The notes under the pieces: generated by a model
What the model was told of the DNA's origin: nothing
Seen by the model: the letters and a program-made list of their open reading frames with translations, nothing else
Database searches by the model: none
NCBI RefSeq assembly: GCF_004745575.1
Contig: NZ_RPEM01000002.1
Location: forward strand, 124,001-188,000
Source of the DNA: Pseudotabrizicola sediminis
GTDB taxonomy: Bacteria; Pseudomonadota; Alphaproteobacteria; Rhodobacterales; Rhodobacteraceae
DNA: 64,000 nt
Reading direction: 5' to 3'
Program-made: the position numbers and the translations under genes
Part shown: piece after piece, positions 47,348-55,904 of the stretch
Layout of the letters: the number at the start of each line of letters is the position of its first letter
Position numbering within the stretch: the stretch's first letter is position 1

Positions 47348-48237
47348 TCAGACCACTGTTGCTGGCCGCAGCCCTGTGTCTTCCCGGTGTGGTGCAGGCG
47401 CAGCAGCTGGCGAACCAGTTGTTCGGCGCGCATGCCGTGCCCAGCCAGCAAAACCCGATGCCGGTGGGGTCTTACGCCAAGGGCTGTGCCGCCGGGCTGG
47501 TGGCACTGCCGGAAAGCGGGCCAAGCTGGCAGGCGATGCGCCTGTCGCGCGGGCGAAACTTCGGCCACCCCGAAATGATCAGCTTTCTGGTCGATCTGAG
47601 CCGCACGGCGCAGCAGATTGGCTGGGCCGGGCTGTACATCGGCGATATCAGCCAGCCCCGCGGCGGCCCGATGACCAGCGGCCACGCCAGCCACCAGATC
47701 GGGCTGGATGCAGACATCTGGCAATTGCCGCCGGACCGGCTGACTCTGACGCGGAATGAGCGTGAAAACATCTCTTCTATTCCGGTACGCTCGGCTGATC
47801 AGAAGTCGGTGACGCGGAACTGGACCCCTCGGCACCATGCGGTGATGAGAGCCGCGGCGTCCGACCCGAGGGTGGACCGGATTTTCGTGGCGGCTGCAGT
47901 CAAGATCGAGATGTGCAAGACCGCAAGGCGCGCCGATACGCCGTGGTTGCAGAAGATCCGGCCGGTGGCCGGGCATGACACCCATTTTCATGTGCGCCTG
48001 AAATGCCCCCGCGGGGCACGGCTGTGTGAAACCCAGACGCCGACGGTGAAAGAGCTGTCAAAGGGCGGCAACGGCTGCGATGAGACACTGACATGGTGGG
48101 TCACCGATTACCTGAACCCGCCAAAGGCCACGACGAAGAAACCTGTTGATCCCGATGTACCCCGTAAGCGCCACCCGCGCCAGTTCACGATGAAAGATTT
48201 GCCCAAGCAATGTCAGGACGTTCTCGCCTCGCGCTAA
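47344..48237 (+). CDS. mepA: Penicillin-insensitive murein endopeptidase
   Basis: Periplasmic zinc LAS-type endopeptidase cutting D-Ala-mDAP cross-links in peptidoglycan. It has a signal peptide (cleaved after VVQA, residue about 19) and 297 residues. Metal-binding motifs are HASHQIGLDADIW and HDTHFHVRL. Six or more cysteines suggest disulfides. It overlaps UMF1 by 4 bp and the next gene by 28 bp, so the three are translated from one message; a shared task in cell-wall turnover is possible for mepA only. Confidence 0.92.
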   Translation: MIRPLLLAAALCLPGVVQAQQLANQLFGAHAVPSQQNPMPVGSYAKGCAAGLVALPESGPSWQAMRLSRGRNFGHPEMISFLVDLSRTAQQIGWAGLYIGDISQPRGGPMTSGHASHQIGLDADIWQLPPDRLTLTRNERENISSIPVRSADQKSVTRNWTPRHHAVMRAAASDPRVDRIFVAAAVKIEMCKTARRADTPWLQKIRPVAGHDTHFHVRLKCPRGARLCETQTPTVKELSKGGNGCDETLTWWVTDYLNPPKATTKKPVDPDVPRKRHPRQFTMKDLPKQCQDVLASR

Positions 48238-49151
48238 TTGCGGCGGCAGCTTTTCTTGCCTTGGTGTTGCAGGGCAGTGCCAATCCGACAGCGCCGCCGG
48301 GATTTCTTGGTGCCTTTCGTTGGACGGTTGCGGACCCGCATTTTGGTGGGTTTTCGGCGATCGAACTTTCGGTGGATGGAACCTGGTTTACCGCGCTGAA
48401 CGACAAGGGCGCCTTTGTGCAGGGCCGGTTGTACCGGACAGCAGAGGGCATGATTGACGCCGTTGAGGCTGGGCCGGTGACGAAGCTGAAGTCGGTGCGA
48501 GGCGGCCCGCTGTCTGCAGAGGACAGCGACAGCGAAGGCATGGCGGTTGCGGCGGACGGGACCACCTATGTCTCGTTCGAGGGGGTGGCGCGGGTGGTGC
48601 GATACCGCACCTTGGACAGCGCAGCCGAGCCGCTGCCAAGGCCAAGGGCCTTTCGTGACTTTGCCCACAATGCGGCGCTGGAGGCGTTGGCGATTGACAC
48701 GGAGGGCGTGCTTTACACCTTTCCCGAAGACGTAGGGGGGGCTAAGCGGATCCGGCTGCTGACCGGCCAGCGTGGTGACACAACGGGCCCGGACTTCCCC
48801 GTCTGGCGCTATGCAGAAGGCGTTTGGAGCCAACCGTTTGATCTGCCGCGTGACGGTGTGTTCTTGCCTGTTGCGGCGGATTTCGGGCCGGATGGGCGGC
48901 TGTATGTGCTGGAGCGGTCGTTTCACGGGCTGGCCGGATTTGCCAGCCGGGTGCGCTCGTTCCAGGTGGGGCCCGAGGCGCTGAGCGACCAACGGATGCA
49001 TCTGCAATCTGCAACCGGCTTCCATGACAATCTGGAAGGGCTGTCGGTCTGGCGCGATGCCAGCGATGCAATCCGGCTGACCATGATTTCGGATGATAAC
49101 TTTCTGCCGCTGCAACGGACAGAGATCGTGGAGTATCGTCTGGTGGATTGA
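48210..49151 (+). CDS. Esterase-like activity of phytase family protein
   Basis: Exported beta-propeller-type protein of 313 residues. Signal peptide of about 24 residues, then the family motifs FGGFSAIELS, ALNDKG and DSEGMAV, seen in the phytase-like esterase family; substrate not known. It begins inside the end of mepA (28-bp overlap). I keep this start because the signal peptide begins exactly there. Confidence 0.85.
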   Translation: MSGRSRLALIAAAAFLALVLQGSANPTAPPGFLGAFRWTVADPHFGGFSAIELSVDGTWFTALNDKGAFVQGRLYRTAEGMIDAVEAGPVTKLKSVRGGPLSAEDSDSEGMAVAADGTTYVSFEGVARVVRYRTLDSAAEPLPRPRAFRDFAHNAALEALAIDTEGVLYTFPEDVGGAKRIRLLTGQRGDTTGPDFPVWRYAEGVWSQPFDLPRDGVFLPVAADFGPDGRLYVLERSFHGLAGFASRVRSFQVGPEALSDQRMHLQSATGFHDNLEGLSVWRDASDAIRLTMISDDNFLPLQRTEIVEYRLVD

Positions 49152-49252
49152 CCGCCAGATGGATTGACAGGGGGGGCGCGGTGCACTAGGGCAGCGCGTC
49201 CCCAACCCATCGGGGGGCAAGTTTCCGCGACCTTGCATAAAAAACGGATCAC

Positions 49253-49876
49253 ATGATGCAAAAACTTCTGCCTGGCATTGTTGCCATGGCCGCGACTGTC
49301 GTGGCCTCTAATATTCTTGTGCAGTTTCTGTTCGGCCAATGGCTGACCTGGGGTGCCTTTACCTATCCGCTGGCCTTTCTGGTGACGGACCTGACCAACC
49401 GGCTGTATGGCGCGCAGGCTGCGCGGCGGGTGGTGTTCATCGGCTTTGCTGTTGGCGTGGCCTGTTCGCTGATCGGCACACAGATCATGGGTGAGTTTGG
49501 GCCGCTGGTGACCTGGAGGATTGCCATCGGGTCCGGCGTGGCGTTCCTGACTGCGCAATTGCTGGATGTTGCGGTGTTTGATCGCTTTCGCGGCGGGGTC
49601 TGGTGGCGCGCGCCATTGATCTCGACCCTGATCGGATCATCGGTCGATACGGCGCTGTTCTTCTCGATTGCGTTTTCAACAACGCTGGCCGGGCTGGAAC
49701 CGGGCAATGATGTGAGCTGGGCAAATGAAGTATTGCCCTTGCTGGGTCTGGGGCCGGCTGTACCGCTGTGGGTGTCGCTGGCGGTGGCGGACTGGGGCGT
49801 CAAGCTTTTGCTCGCTTTGGTGGCACTTTTGCCATTCCGCATCATTGTCAGAAAATTGACCGCACCGATTGCGTAA
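49253..49876 (+). CDS. yhhQ: Queuosine precursor transporter
   Basis: Inner-membrane VUT/YhhQ family protein (207 residues, about six helices) that imports preQ0/preQ1 or queuine for tRNA modification. Signatures are FTYPLAFLVTDLTNRLYG and ISTLIGSSVDTALFF. A weak promoter candidate is TTGACA at 49164-49169 with TAGGGC 17 bases later. I see no preQ1 riboswitch upstream. It precedes the small 49.9-kb unit. Confidence 0.9.
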   Translation: MMQKLLPGIVAMAATVVASNILVQFLFGQWLTWGAFTYPLAFLVTDLTNRLYGAQAARRVVFIGFAVGVACSLIGTQIMGEFGPLVTWRIAIGSGVAFLTAQLLDVAVFDRFRGGVWWRAPLISTLIGSSVDTALFFSIAFSTTLAGLEPGNDVSWANEVLPLLGLGPAVPLWVSLAVADWGVKLLLALVALLPFRIIVRKLTAPIA

Positions 49877-49930
49877 AAGCATTTGACAGCCACAAAATCT
49901 GTGGCACCCTCTGCTTATCGGCAACCAATT

Positions 49931-49946
49931 GAAAGGAGGTGATCCA
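49931..49946 (+). promoter_or_regulatory. Extended Shine-Dalgarno sequence
   Basis: GAAAGGAGGTGATCCA is the exact reverse complement of a typical alphaproteobacterial 16S 3' end (TGGATCACCTCCTTTC), 16 bases where 4-7 is normal. The GGAGG core lies 7 bases before the GTG of the small ORF. Confidence 0.75.
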
Positions 49947-50003
49947 GTGTCTAGAGTGATATTGGAGAGACGTGTCGGGACAGTCATGGGGGGTGTTTTC
50001 TAG
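49947..50003 (+). CDS. 18-residue ORF with extreme ribosome site
   Basis: GTG start, 18 codons and TAG, giving MSRVILERRVGTVMGGVF. Too short for homology by eye, but the perfect 16-base ribosome match at ideal spacing, a nearby TTGACA upstream, and a strong terminator downstream argue it is translated or that ribosome binding is the point. It could be a leader peptide, a small functional peptide, or part of a regulatory RNA. Codons include AGA twice and ATA, rare in GC-rich genomes, which would suit a ribosome-stalling leader. Confidence 0.55.
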   Translation: MSRVILERRVGTVMGGVF

Positions 50004-50072
50004 GGGCAACCCCTTAGTCAACGAACCTTTGATTGGGACAGGTTACCTAACTGGCCCATCTCCTTGAACTCG

Positions 50073-50103
50073 GAAAGGGTCGCCGTACACCGGCGATCCT
50101 TTC
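50073..50103 (+). terminator. Intrinsic terminator of the small unit
   Basis: 13-bp stem (GAAAGGGTCGCCG / CGGCGATCCTTTC, one G-U pair), 5-base loop, followed by TCGTTTCT. Ends a transcript of roughly 190 bases beginning near 49915. Confidence 0.7.
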
Positions 50104-50152
50104 TCGTTTCTGGTGCCGCGCGTGACCGGCGGTGGCCAAATTGAGCGCGCAA

Positions 50153-50238
50153 GGCGCGCAGGCTTTTTATCTCGTTGGCGCCTGCGCGCCGCCTCGGAAG
50201 TTGCGCACCGCGCGGGAGTATTTTCAGACAGAAAATGA
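50153..50238. repeat. Inverted repeat plus intergenic repeat tail
   Basis: Arms GGCGCGCAGGC (50153-50163) and GCCTGCGCGCC (50180-50190) pair perfectly. The following CGCGGGAGTATTTTCAGACA (50211-50230) resembles the tail of short GC-rich repeats common between genes in Rhodobacteraceae. The element ends about 40 bases before arfB. Confidence 0.5.
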
Positions 50239-50278
50239 TCGGGCTTTCGCTGCGGCGGGCCTTTGCTATGGTAGGCGC

Positions 50279-50704
50279 ATGTTGCGGATTACAGATACAC
50301 TGTCGCTGGCCGATTGGGAGCTGAGCGAAAATTTCACCCGGTCTCAAGGCCCGGGGGGGCAGAACGTCAACAAGGTTGAGACGGCGGTTGAGTTGCGGTT
50401 CGAGGCCGAACGGTCGCCGCATCTGTCCGGGCCGGTCAAGGCGCGGCTGAAAAAGCTGGCCGGGCGGCGCTGGACGCTGGACGGGGCGATCCTGATCCGG
50501 GCTGAGGAGACGCGGAGCCAGACCCGCAACCGCGAGCTGGCGCGCGAGCGGCTGGTGGAGATGATAAAGGCGGCACTGGTGGCCCCCAAGCGGCGGGTAG
50601 CGACCAGACCGACCTATGGCAGCACCCTGCGCCGGTTGAAAGCCAAGGCGGTGCGCGGCGATGTGAAGGCCGGGCGTGGCCGGGTGGAGGGCGAGGATGG
50701 CTGA
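50279..50704 (+). CDS. arfB: Alternative ribosome-rescue factor ArfB
   Basis: Peptidyl-tRNA hydrolase that frees ribosomes stalled on broken mRNA. 141 residues with the release-factor GGQ motif in SQGPGGQNVNKVET (near residue 25) and a basic C-terminal tail (KAKAVRGDVKAGRGRV) that enters the empty mRNA channel. ATG 50279 gives the family start; the longer frame to 50132 runs through the repeat. Overlaps the aminotransferase start by 8 bp. Confidence 0.93.
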   Translation: MLRITDTLSLADWELSENFTRSQGPGGQNVNKVETAVELRFEAERSPHLSGPVKARLKKLAGRRWTLDGAILIRAEETRSQTRNRELARERLVEMIKAALVAPKRRVATRPTYGSTLRRLKAKAVRGDVKAGRGRVEGEDG

Positions 50705-51965
50705 GATGATGGACGCCCAGACTCTTGAAGCGCGCCGGGCGCGGCTGATGGGGCCGAATGTGCCAACATTCTATCGCAGCCCGGTGCATATCGTGCGCGG
50801 GCAGGGTGTGTGGCTGTGGGATGCGCAGGGCAAACGCTATCTGGATTGCTACAACAACGTGGCGCATGTCGGCCACTGTCATCCGCGCGTGGTGGCGGCG
50901 ATTGCTCAGCAGGCGGCGATGCTGAACACCCATACCCGCTATCACCACGATCTGGTGCTGGATTATATCGAGCGATTGACCGCAACGCTGGGGCATGGGG
51001 TGTCGCAGGCAATCATGGTCTGCACCGGGTCGGAGGCGAATGATCTGGCATTGCGGATGGCGCAGGCGGTGACGGGCAAGACCGGGATCATTGCGACCGA
51101 TGCCACCTATCATGGCAATACAGCGGCGGTGAGCCAGCTTTCCACCCGCCGCCCGCCGATTGGCGGGCGGGCCCCGAATGTGCGGCTGGTGCCGTCGCCC
51201 GAGACATTGGCTCCGCTTGGAGGGAGCGCCGCGGCACAGCCTGCGGCCTTTGCGGCGCATGTGGCGCGCGCGATAGAAGATCTGGAGGCGGCGGGGTTCG
51301 GGTTTTCCGGGCTGATGCTGTGCCCGGTGTTTGCCAATGAAGGGTTGCCTGCGGTGGGGCCGGGATTTCTGGACCCTACGGTTGAACTGGTGCGCAAGGC
51401 CGGAGGGCTGATCTTGTGTGACGAGGTGCAGCCGGGGTTTGGCCGGGTGGGCAGCCATTTCTGGGGGCATGATTGGCTGGGCTTTGCGCCCGATGCGGTC
51501 ACGGTCGGCAAGCCGATGGCAAACGGGCATCCTGTGGCGGCCTGTCTGGCGCGGCCCGGGGTGATGGCGGCGTTCCGCGAGGCGTTTGGCTATTTCAACA
51601 CCTTTGGCGGCAATCCGGTGTCGGCGGCGGCCTGTCTGGCCACTCTGGATGTAATCGAGGACGAGGGGTTGCAGGCGCGGGGGGCTGCCACCTCGGCCTA
51701 CCTGCTTGAGCGGCTGGGGGCGCTGCGCCATGGGCGGATCGAGAATGTGCGCGGGGTGGGGATGTTCTTTGGCCTTGAGTTCGGCGGTGAGGGGGCCGGG
51801 GAATTCGCCGCGGATCTGGTGGAGGATATGGTGGCGCGCGGGTTCCTGTTGAACCGGATCGGGCGGAATGGGGCCACGCTCAAGATTCGCCCGCCGCTGG
51901 TGTTTGGCCGGGCGGAGGCGGATCTGCTGGTCGATGCGCTACAGGCCGCACTGGACGTGGCATGA
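50697..51965 (+). CDS. Class III aminotransferase / phospho-lyase-like PLP enzyme
   Basis: Fold-type I PLP enzyme of 422 residues. DEVQPGFGRVG and the PLP lysine in TVGKPMANGHPVAA are clear. Sequence style and partner gene match the ethanolamine-phosphate or 5-phosphohydroxylysine phospho-lyase group (AGXT2L type) rather than a plain transaminase. It overlaps the APH kinase by 4 bp, so the pair probably phosphorylates a hydroxy-amine and then eliminates phosphate. Start ATG 50697 overlaps arfB; ATG 50706 is an alternative. Confidence 0.8.
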   Translation: MAEMMDAQTLEARRARLMGPNVPTFYRSPVHIVRGQGVWLWDAQGKRYLDCYNNVAHVGHCHPRVVAAIAQQAAMLNTHTRYHHDLVLDYIERLTATLGHGVSQAIMVCTGSEANDLALRMAQAVTGKTGIIATDATYHGNTAAVSQLSTRRPPIGGRAPNVRLVPSPETLAPLGGSAAAQPAAFAAHVARAIEDLEAAGFGFSGLMLCPVFANEGLPAVGPGFLDPTVELVRKAGGLILCDEVQPGFGRVGSHFWGHDWLGFAPDAVTVGKPMANGHPVAACLARPGVMAAFREAFGYFNTFGGNPVSAAACLATLDVIEDEGLQARGAATSAYLLERLGALRHGRIENVRGVGMFFGLEFGGEGAGEFAADLVEDMVARGFLLNRIGRNGATLKIRPPLVFGRAEADLLVDALQAALDVA

Positions 51966-52873
51966 CGGAAGCTTTGATCGCGGCAGCGCTGTGGGGCGGG
52001 AGGGTCGTGCGCCCGCTGCGCCTGCGCGAAAACGAGGTGTACGAGATTGAAACCCCGCAGGGCCGAGCTGCCTTGCGCCTGCATCGGCGTGGCTATCAAT
52101 GGCCTGGTACGATCCGGTCGGAGTTGTGGTGGTGCGCGGAACTTGCACGGGCGGGCCTGCCGGTGCCGGTGCCCCTGCAAATGCCGGATGGTGGCGTTGT
52201 GGCAACCCTGCCCGGCGGGCGCGCGGCATCGGTACTGTGCTGGCTGGAGGGCGAGACGTTCGGAGAGGCAGGGGTGCCCCTTGCCGGCCCGGTGTCGGTG
52301 CAGATCAACCGTCACGCCACCCTTGGCCACCTGCTGGCCCAAATTCACCGGGTTACCGCGACCCTGACCCTGCCGGACTGGTGCACCCGCCCGCGATGGG
52401 ATGCGGCGGGTTTGGTTGGCGAAGAGCCGAACTGGGGTCGGTTCTGGGAACATCCTCAGCTGACACCACCCGATGCGTCCGTTCTGGTTGCAGCGCGCGA
52501 CTGGGTTGCGGACAGGCTTGCGGAGCAAGGGGTGCGCGAAGGGCTGGTTCATGCCGACGTTCTGCGCGAAAATATTCTGGTGCAAGGCGAGACCTTGTCG
52601 CTGATCGATTTTGACGATTGCGGCTTCGGGGCGCCGCTTTACGATCTGGGCACGGTGTTGTCCCAGGACCTTTATGAACCATGCTACGCCGATCTGCGTG
52701 CGGCGCTTTGCGAGGGCTACGGCACAAGAAATCTGGCCATGGTTGACGCGATGACCCTTGCGCGGGTGCTGGCCTCGGTCGGCTGGGCCGCACCGCGCCT
52801 GCCGCCCGGTCATCCGGTGCATGCCAGCCATATTGCGCGGGCGGTGATGTTTGCGCGCCGCTGCCTGGGGTAG
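51962..52873 (+). CDS. APH-type small-molecule kinase
   Basis: Aminoglycoside-phosphotransferase-fold kinase, 303 residues. Catalytic loop HADVLRENILV and metal-binding DFDDCGFG are both intact. The usual partners of such kinases with class III lyases are hydroxylysine or ethanolamine-type substrates, so this is more likely metabolic than antibiotic resistance. ATGA overlap with the lyase gene shows coupling. No signal peptide. Confidence 0.82.
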   Translation: MTEALIAAALWGGRVVRPLRLRENEVYEIETPQGRAALRLHRRGYQWPGTIRSELWWCAELARAGLPVPVPLQMPDGGVVATLPGGRAASVLCWLEGETFGEAGVPLAGPVSVQINRHATLGHLLAQIHRVTATLTLPDWCTRPRWDAAGLVGEEPNWGRFWEHPQLTPPDASVLVAARDWVADRLAEQGVREGLVHADVLRENILVQGETLSLIDFDDCGFGAPLYDLGTVLSQDLYEPCYADLRAALCEGYGTRNLAMVDAMTLARVLASVGWAAPRLPPGHPVHASHIARAVMFARRCLG

Positions 52874-52887
52874 GCTCCCGGCTGGCG

Positions 52888-54180
52888 CTACACCACCACG
52901 TCCATCGGGGCCTGTTCGCCCACGTGGAACACCCGTTTGTAGCGCGCGATCTGGTCGGCGGGACCCATGGCCTTGTTCGGGTTGTCCGACAGTTTGACCG
53001 TGGGGCGGCCGTTGGCGGCAACCGCCTTGCAGACCACGCTGAATGGGGCCAGCCCATCATCGGGGGCCAGACCGCGAAAATCATTGGTCAGCATCGTGCC
53101 CCAGCCGAACGACACTTTGACCCGACCCACGAATTGCGCATGCAGTTCGGCGATCTTGGCGACATCAAGCCCGTCGGAAAAGATCACCAGCTTGTCCTGT
53201 GGATCTTCGCCCCGGTCTTTCCACCAGCGGATCGCGGTTTCCGCGCCGCGCGCCGGATCGCCCGAGTCAATACGGATGCCGGTCCATTTCGCCAGCCATT
53301 CGGGCGCGCGGGCGAGAAAACCTTCGGTGCCATATGTGTCGGGCAGCATGATGCGCAGGTTGCCGTCATGCTCTTCATGCCAATCGGCCAGCACCTGATA
53401 GGGGGCTTGCGCCAGTTCAGCATCGGAATTGGCCAGCGCCGAATAGACCATCGGCAACTCGTGCGCATTGGTGCCGATCGCTTCGACCTCGCGCCGCATG
53501 GCGATCAGGCAATTGGAGGTGCCGATGAACTTGCCCTCCATCCCCTCGATCAACGCCTGCACTGCCCAGTCCTGCCACAGAAAGGAATGGCGGCGGCGGG
53601 TGCCGAAGTCGGCCAGCTTCAACCCGTCAATCCGGCGCAGCGTTTCGATTTTCTCCCACAGCTTGGTCATGGCGCGTGCATAAAGCACCTGCAACTCGAA
53701 CCGCCCCATGGTGCGCAGCACCGCGCGCGAGCGCAGTTCCATCAGCACGGCGAGCGCGGGGATTTCCCACATCATCACCTCGGGCCATTTGCCCTCGAAC
53801 GTCAGCTCGTACTGGCCGTCGTGTTTTTCCAGATGATAGGGTGGCAGTTGCAACCCTTCGAACCATTCCATGAAATCGGGGCGGAACATCTGGCGCTTGC
53901 CGTAAAAGGTGTTGCCGCGCAAAAAGGTGCTTTCCCCGCGCGACAGGCGCAGGGTGCGGATATGGTCCAACTGTTCGCGCAACTCGCCTTCGTCGATCAG
54001 ATCGGCCAGGCGGATGCTCTTGGTGCGGTTGATCAGGCTGAAGGTGACAGTGGTTTCGGGCTTGTTGCGGAACACCGACTGGCACATCAGCAGCTTGTAG
54101 AAATCGGTATCCAGCAGCGACCGGACAATGGGGTCGATCTTCCACTTGTGATTGTGGACGCGGGTGGCGATTTCGACCAT
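52888..54180 (-). CDS. pncB: Nicotinate phosphoribosyltransferase
   Basis: Preiss-Handler enzyme making nicotinate mononucleotide from nicotinate and PRPP with ATP help. 430 residues, with FSLINRTKSIRL near the start, the phosphorylatable histidine in GTNAHELP, and the C-terminal DGLDVAKI and VSFGWGTMLTND. It lies downstream of pncA on the same strand, so the two make a salvage path from nicotinamide. Confidence 0.95.
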   Translation of the reverse strand: MVEIATRVHNHKWKIDPIVRSLLDTDFYKLLMCQSVFRNKPETTVTFSLINRTKSIRLADLIDEGELREQLDHIRTLRLSRGESTFLRGNTFYGKRQMFRPDFMEWFEGLQLPPYHLEKHDGQYELTFEGKWPEVMMWEIPALAVLMELRSRAVLRTMGRFELQVLYARAMTKLWEKIETLRRIDGLKLADFGTRRRHSFLWQDWAVQALIEGMEGKFIGTSNCLIAMRREVEAIGTNAHELPMVYSALANSDAELAQAPYQVLADWHEEHDGNLRIMLPDTYGTEGFLARAPEWLAKWTGIRIDSGDPARGAETAIRWWKDRGEDPQDKLVIFSDGLDVAKIAELHAQFVGRVKVSFGWGTMLTNDFRGLAPDDGLAPFSVVCKAVAANGRPTVKLSDNPNKAMGPADQIARYKRVFHVGEQAPMDVVV

Positions 54181-54253
54181 TTTGCAGCTCCTGCACGGCA
54201 GTTTGAGCCGTTAAATCAACTGCACGGCGCACTGTCCAGTTCTGTCGGCGCTT

Positions 54254-54862
54254 TTAACCTTCCAGTGCGATCCCCTCGACGGCCAGTCTGGCCAGCATCG
54301 CGGCAAGGCTGCCGTCCAGATCAATGGCCCGGCACAGGTCCAGTCGCACCGTAACCTCATACCCCAGACGGGCGGCGTCGAGCGCGGAATAGGCCACGCA
54401 GAAATCGGTGGCCAAACCGGTAAGGATCAGCCGCGACACGCCTCTGTTGCGCAGGTAGCCATCAAGGCCGGTCTTCGTGCTGCGGTCGTTTTCAAAGAAC
54501 GCCGAATAGCTGTCGATGCCAGTGCGGTAGCCTTTGCGCAGGATCAGATCGGCGCGCTCCACCTGCAAGGCGGGGTGGAAGGCAGCCCCCATGCTGCCCT
54601 GCACGCAATGGGTCGGCCAAAGCACCTGCGGGCCATAGGGCATTGCGGTCAGGCTGAATGGGGCGGCACCGGGGTGGTTGGCGGCGAACGAGCTGTGGTC
54701 CTGCGGGTGCCAGTCCTGGGTCAGCACCACGGCAGAAAACTCGGCCATCAGGGCGTTGATGCCGGGCAGGATCACGTCGCCCTCTGCCACTGCAAGCGCG
54801 CCGCCGGGGCAGAAATCGTTCTGAACGTCGATCACGATCAGCGCGTCGCTGGATGGGTGCAT
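54254..54862 (-). CDS. pncA: Nicotinamidase
   Basis: Isochorismatase-fold hydrolase, 202 residues, releasing ammonia from nicotinamide to give nicotinate for PncB. Catalytic Asp in DVQNDF, a Lys in the LRKGY stretch and nucleophile Cys155 in TDFCVAY are present. PncB follows after 73 bp; the gap holds CTGCACGGC twice, possibly an operator, but nothing certain. Confidence 0.94.
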   Translation of the reverse strand: MHPSSDALIVIDVQNDFCPGGALAVAEGDVILPGINALMAEFSAVVLTQDWHPQDHSSFAANHPGAAPFSLTAMPYGPQVLWPTHCVQGSMGAAFHPALQVERADLILRKGYRTGIDSYSAFFENDRSTKTGLDGYLRNRGVSRLILTGLATDFCVAYSALDAARLGYEVTVRLDLCRAIDLDGSLAAMLARLAVEGIALEG

Positions 54863-54981
54863 CTTGGCCTCCGCTTGTGGGTTGCCTTAGTGGTAGGGAT
54901 CGGTGCCATCGTGTCAATTGCCGATGCGGTTCCGGGGTGCACTGGCTTGATCCGGCGCGGTGCTTGGCCTATTGCGCGGGC

Positions 54982-55884
54982 ATGATGATCATCGCAGCCC
55001 TGTATCACTTCACCCGCTTTTCCGACACGGCGGCTTTGCGCGCGCCATTGGCCGCGCTCTGCGCAGCGCAGGGCGTAAAAGGGTCGCTTCTGCTGGCGCA
55101 GGAAGGGATCAACGGAACGATTGCAGGCCCGCGCGATGGGATTGATGCCGTGCTGACCCATATCCGCGCTCTGCCGGGTTGCGCCGATCTGGAGTGGAAG
55201 GAAAGTACTGCCGATGCGATGCCCTTCGGCCGGATGAAGGTGCGGCTGAAGCGCGAGATCGTGACAATGGGTGTTCCCGATGTGGACCCCAAGGCTCGGG
55301 TTGGTCACTATGTCGAGGCGGCGGAGTGGAATGACCTGATCCGCCAGCCTGACGTAGCGGTGATTGACACCCGCAACGATTACGAGGTTGCCATCGGCAC
55401 ATTTGCCGGCGCGGTTGATCCCAATACCCGCAGCTTCCGCGAGTTCCCGCAATGGTGGGCCGAAAACCGCGACCGCTTTCACAACAAGCGCATCGCCATG
55501 TTCTGCACCGGCGGCATCCGCTGCGAAAAATCGACCAACTATCTGATCTCGCAGGGGATAGAGGATGTGTTCCACCTGAAGGGTGGCATCCTGAAGTACC
55601 TTGAAGAGGTGCCGCAGCAAGACAGCCTGTGGCAGGGCGAATGCTATGTGTTCGATGGCCGAGTGTCGGTCGGGCACGGCCTGATCCCGGGGCAGAACGA
55701 AAGCTGCGGGGCCTGCCGCCGCCCGGTCACGCCCGAGGGGCGCGCCGATGCCGTTTATGAAAAAGGCGTGTGTTGCTCTGCCTGTGTAGACGAATACACG
55801 CCCGAAGACCGCGCCCGTTTCCGCGAACGCCAACGCCAGATGGATCTTGCCGCCGCACGGGGTGAATTGCATTTGGGCGGCTGA
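54982..55884 (+). CDS. trhO: tRNA uridine-34 hydroxylase TrhO (rhodanese family)
   Basis: Rhodanese-domain enzyme forming 5-hydroxyuridine at tRNA position 34 with O2. 300 residues: N-terminal acylphosphatase-like part, rhodanese domain with catalytic Cys175 in [10 protein letters not shown], and a C-terminal cysteine cluster (CGACRRP, CCSAC) that may bind zinc. ATG 54982 is chosen; upstream frame lacks homology. Confidence 0.92.
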   Translation: MMIIAALYHFTRFSDTAALRAPLAALCAAQGVKGSLLLAQEGINGTIAGPRDGIDAVLTHIRALPGCADLEWKESTADAMPFGRMKVRLKREIVTMGVPDVDPKARVGHYVEAAEWNDLIRQPDVAVIDTRNDYEVAIGTFAGAVDPNTRSFREFPQWWAENRDRFHNKRIAMFCTGGIRCEKSTNYLISQGIEDVFHLKGGILKYLEEVPQQDSLWQGECYVFDGRVSVGHGLIPGQNESCGACRRPVTPEGRADAVYEKGVCCSACVDEYTPEDRARFRERQRQMDLAAARGELHLGG

Positions 55885-55904
55885 TCTGCGACGCCCGCCA
55901 CACG

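Larger units (their letters stand above)
49877..50278 (+). other. 400-bp region without a previously annotated gene type
   Basis: Holds a small unit: TTGACA at 49883-49888, a hairpin GCCACA-AAATC-TGTGGC at 49889-49905, a long Shine-Dalgarno match, an 18-codon ORF, a GGGG-CAA-CCCC hairpin just after its stop, and a terminator at 50073-50103. Beyond that is an inverted repeat (50153-50190) and a repeat tail to 50238 before arfB. Confidence 0.7.

Noticed and set aside
50132-50278. Upstream extension of arfB
   Set aside because: It translates the intergenic repeat and lacks homology; ArfB begins at 50279.
51962-52873. Antibiotic-resistance phosphotransferase
   Set aside because: The APH fold is present, but coupling to a class III PLP enzyme points to metabolism.
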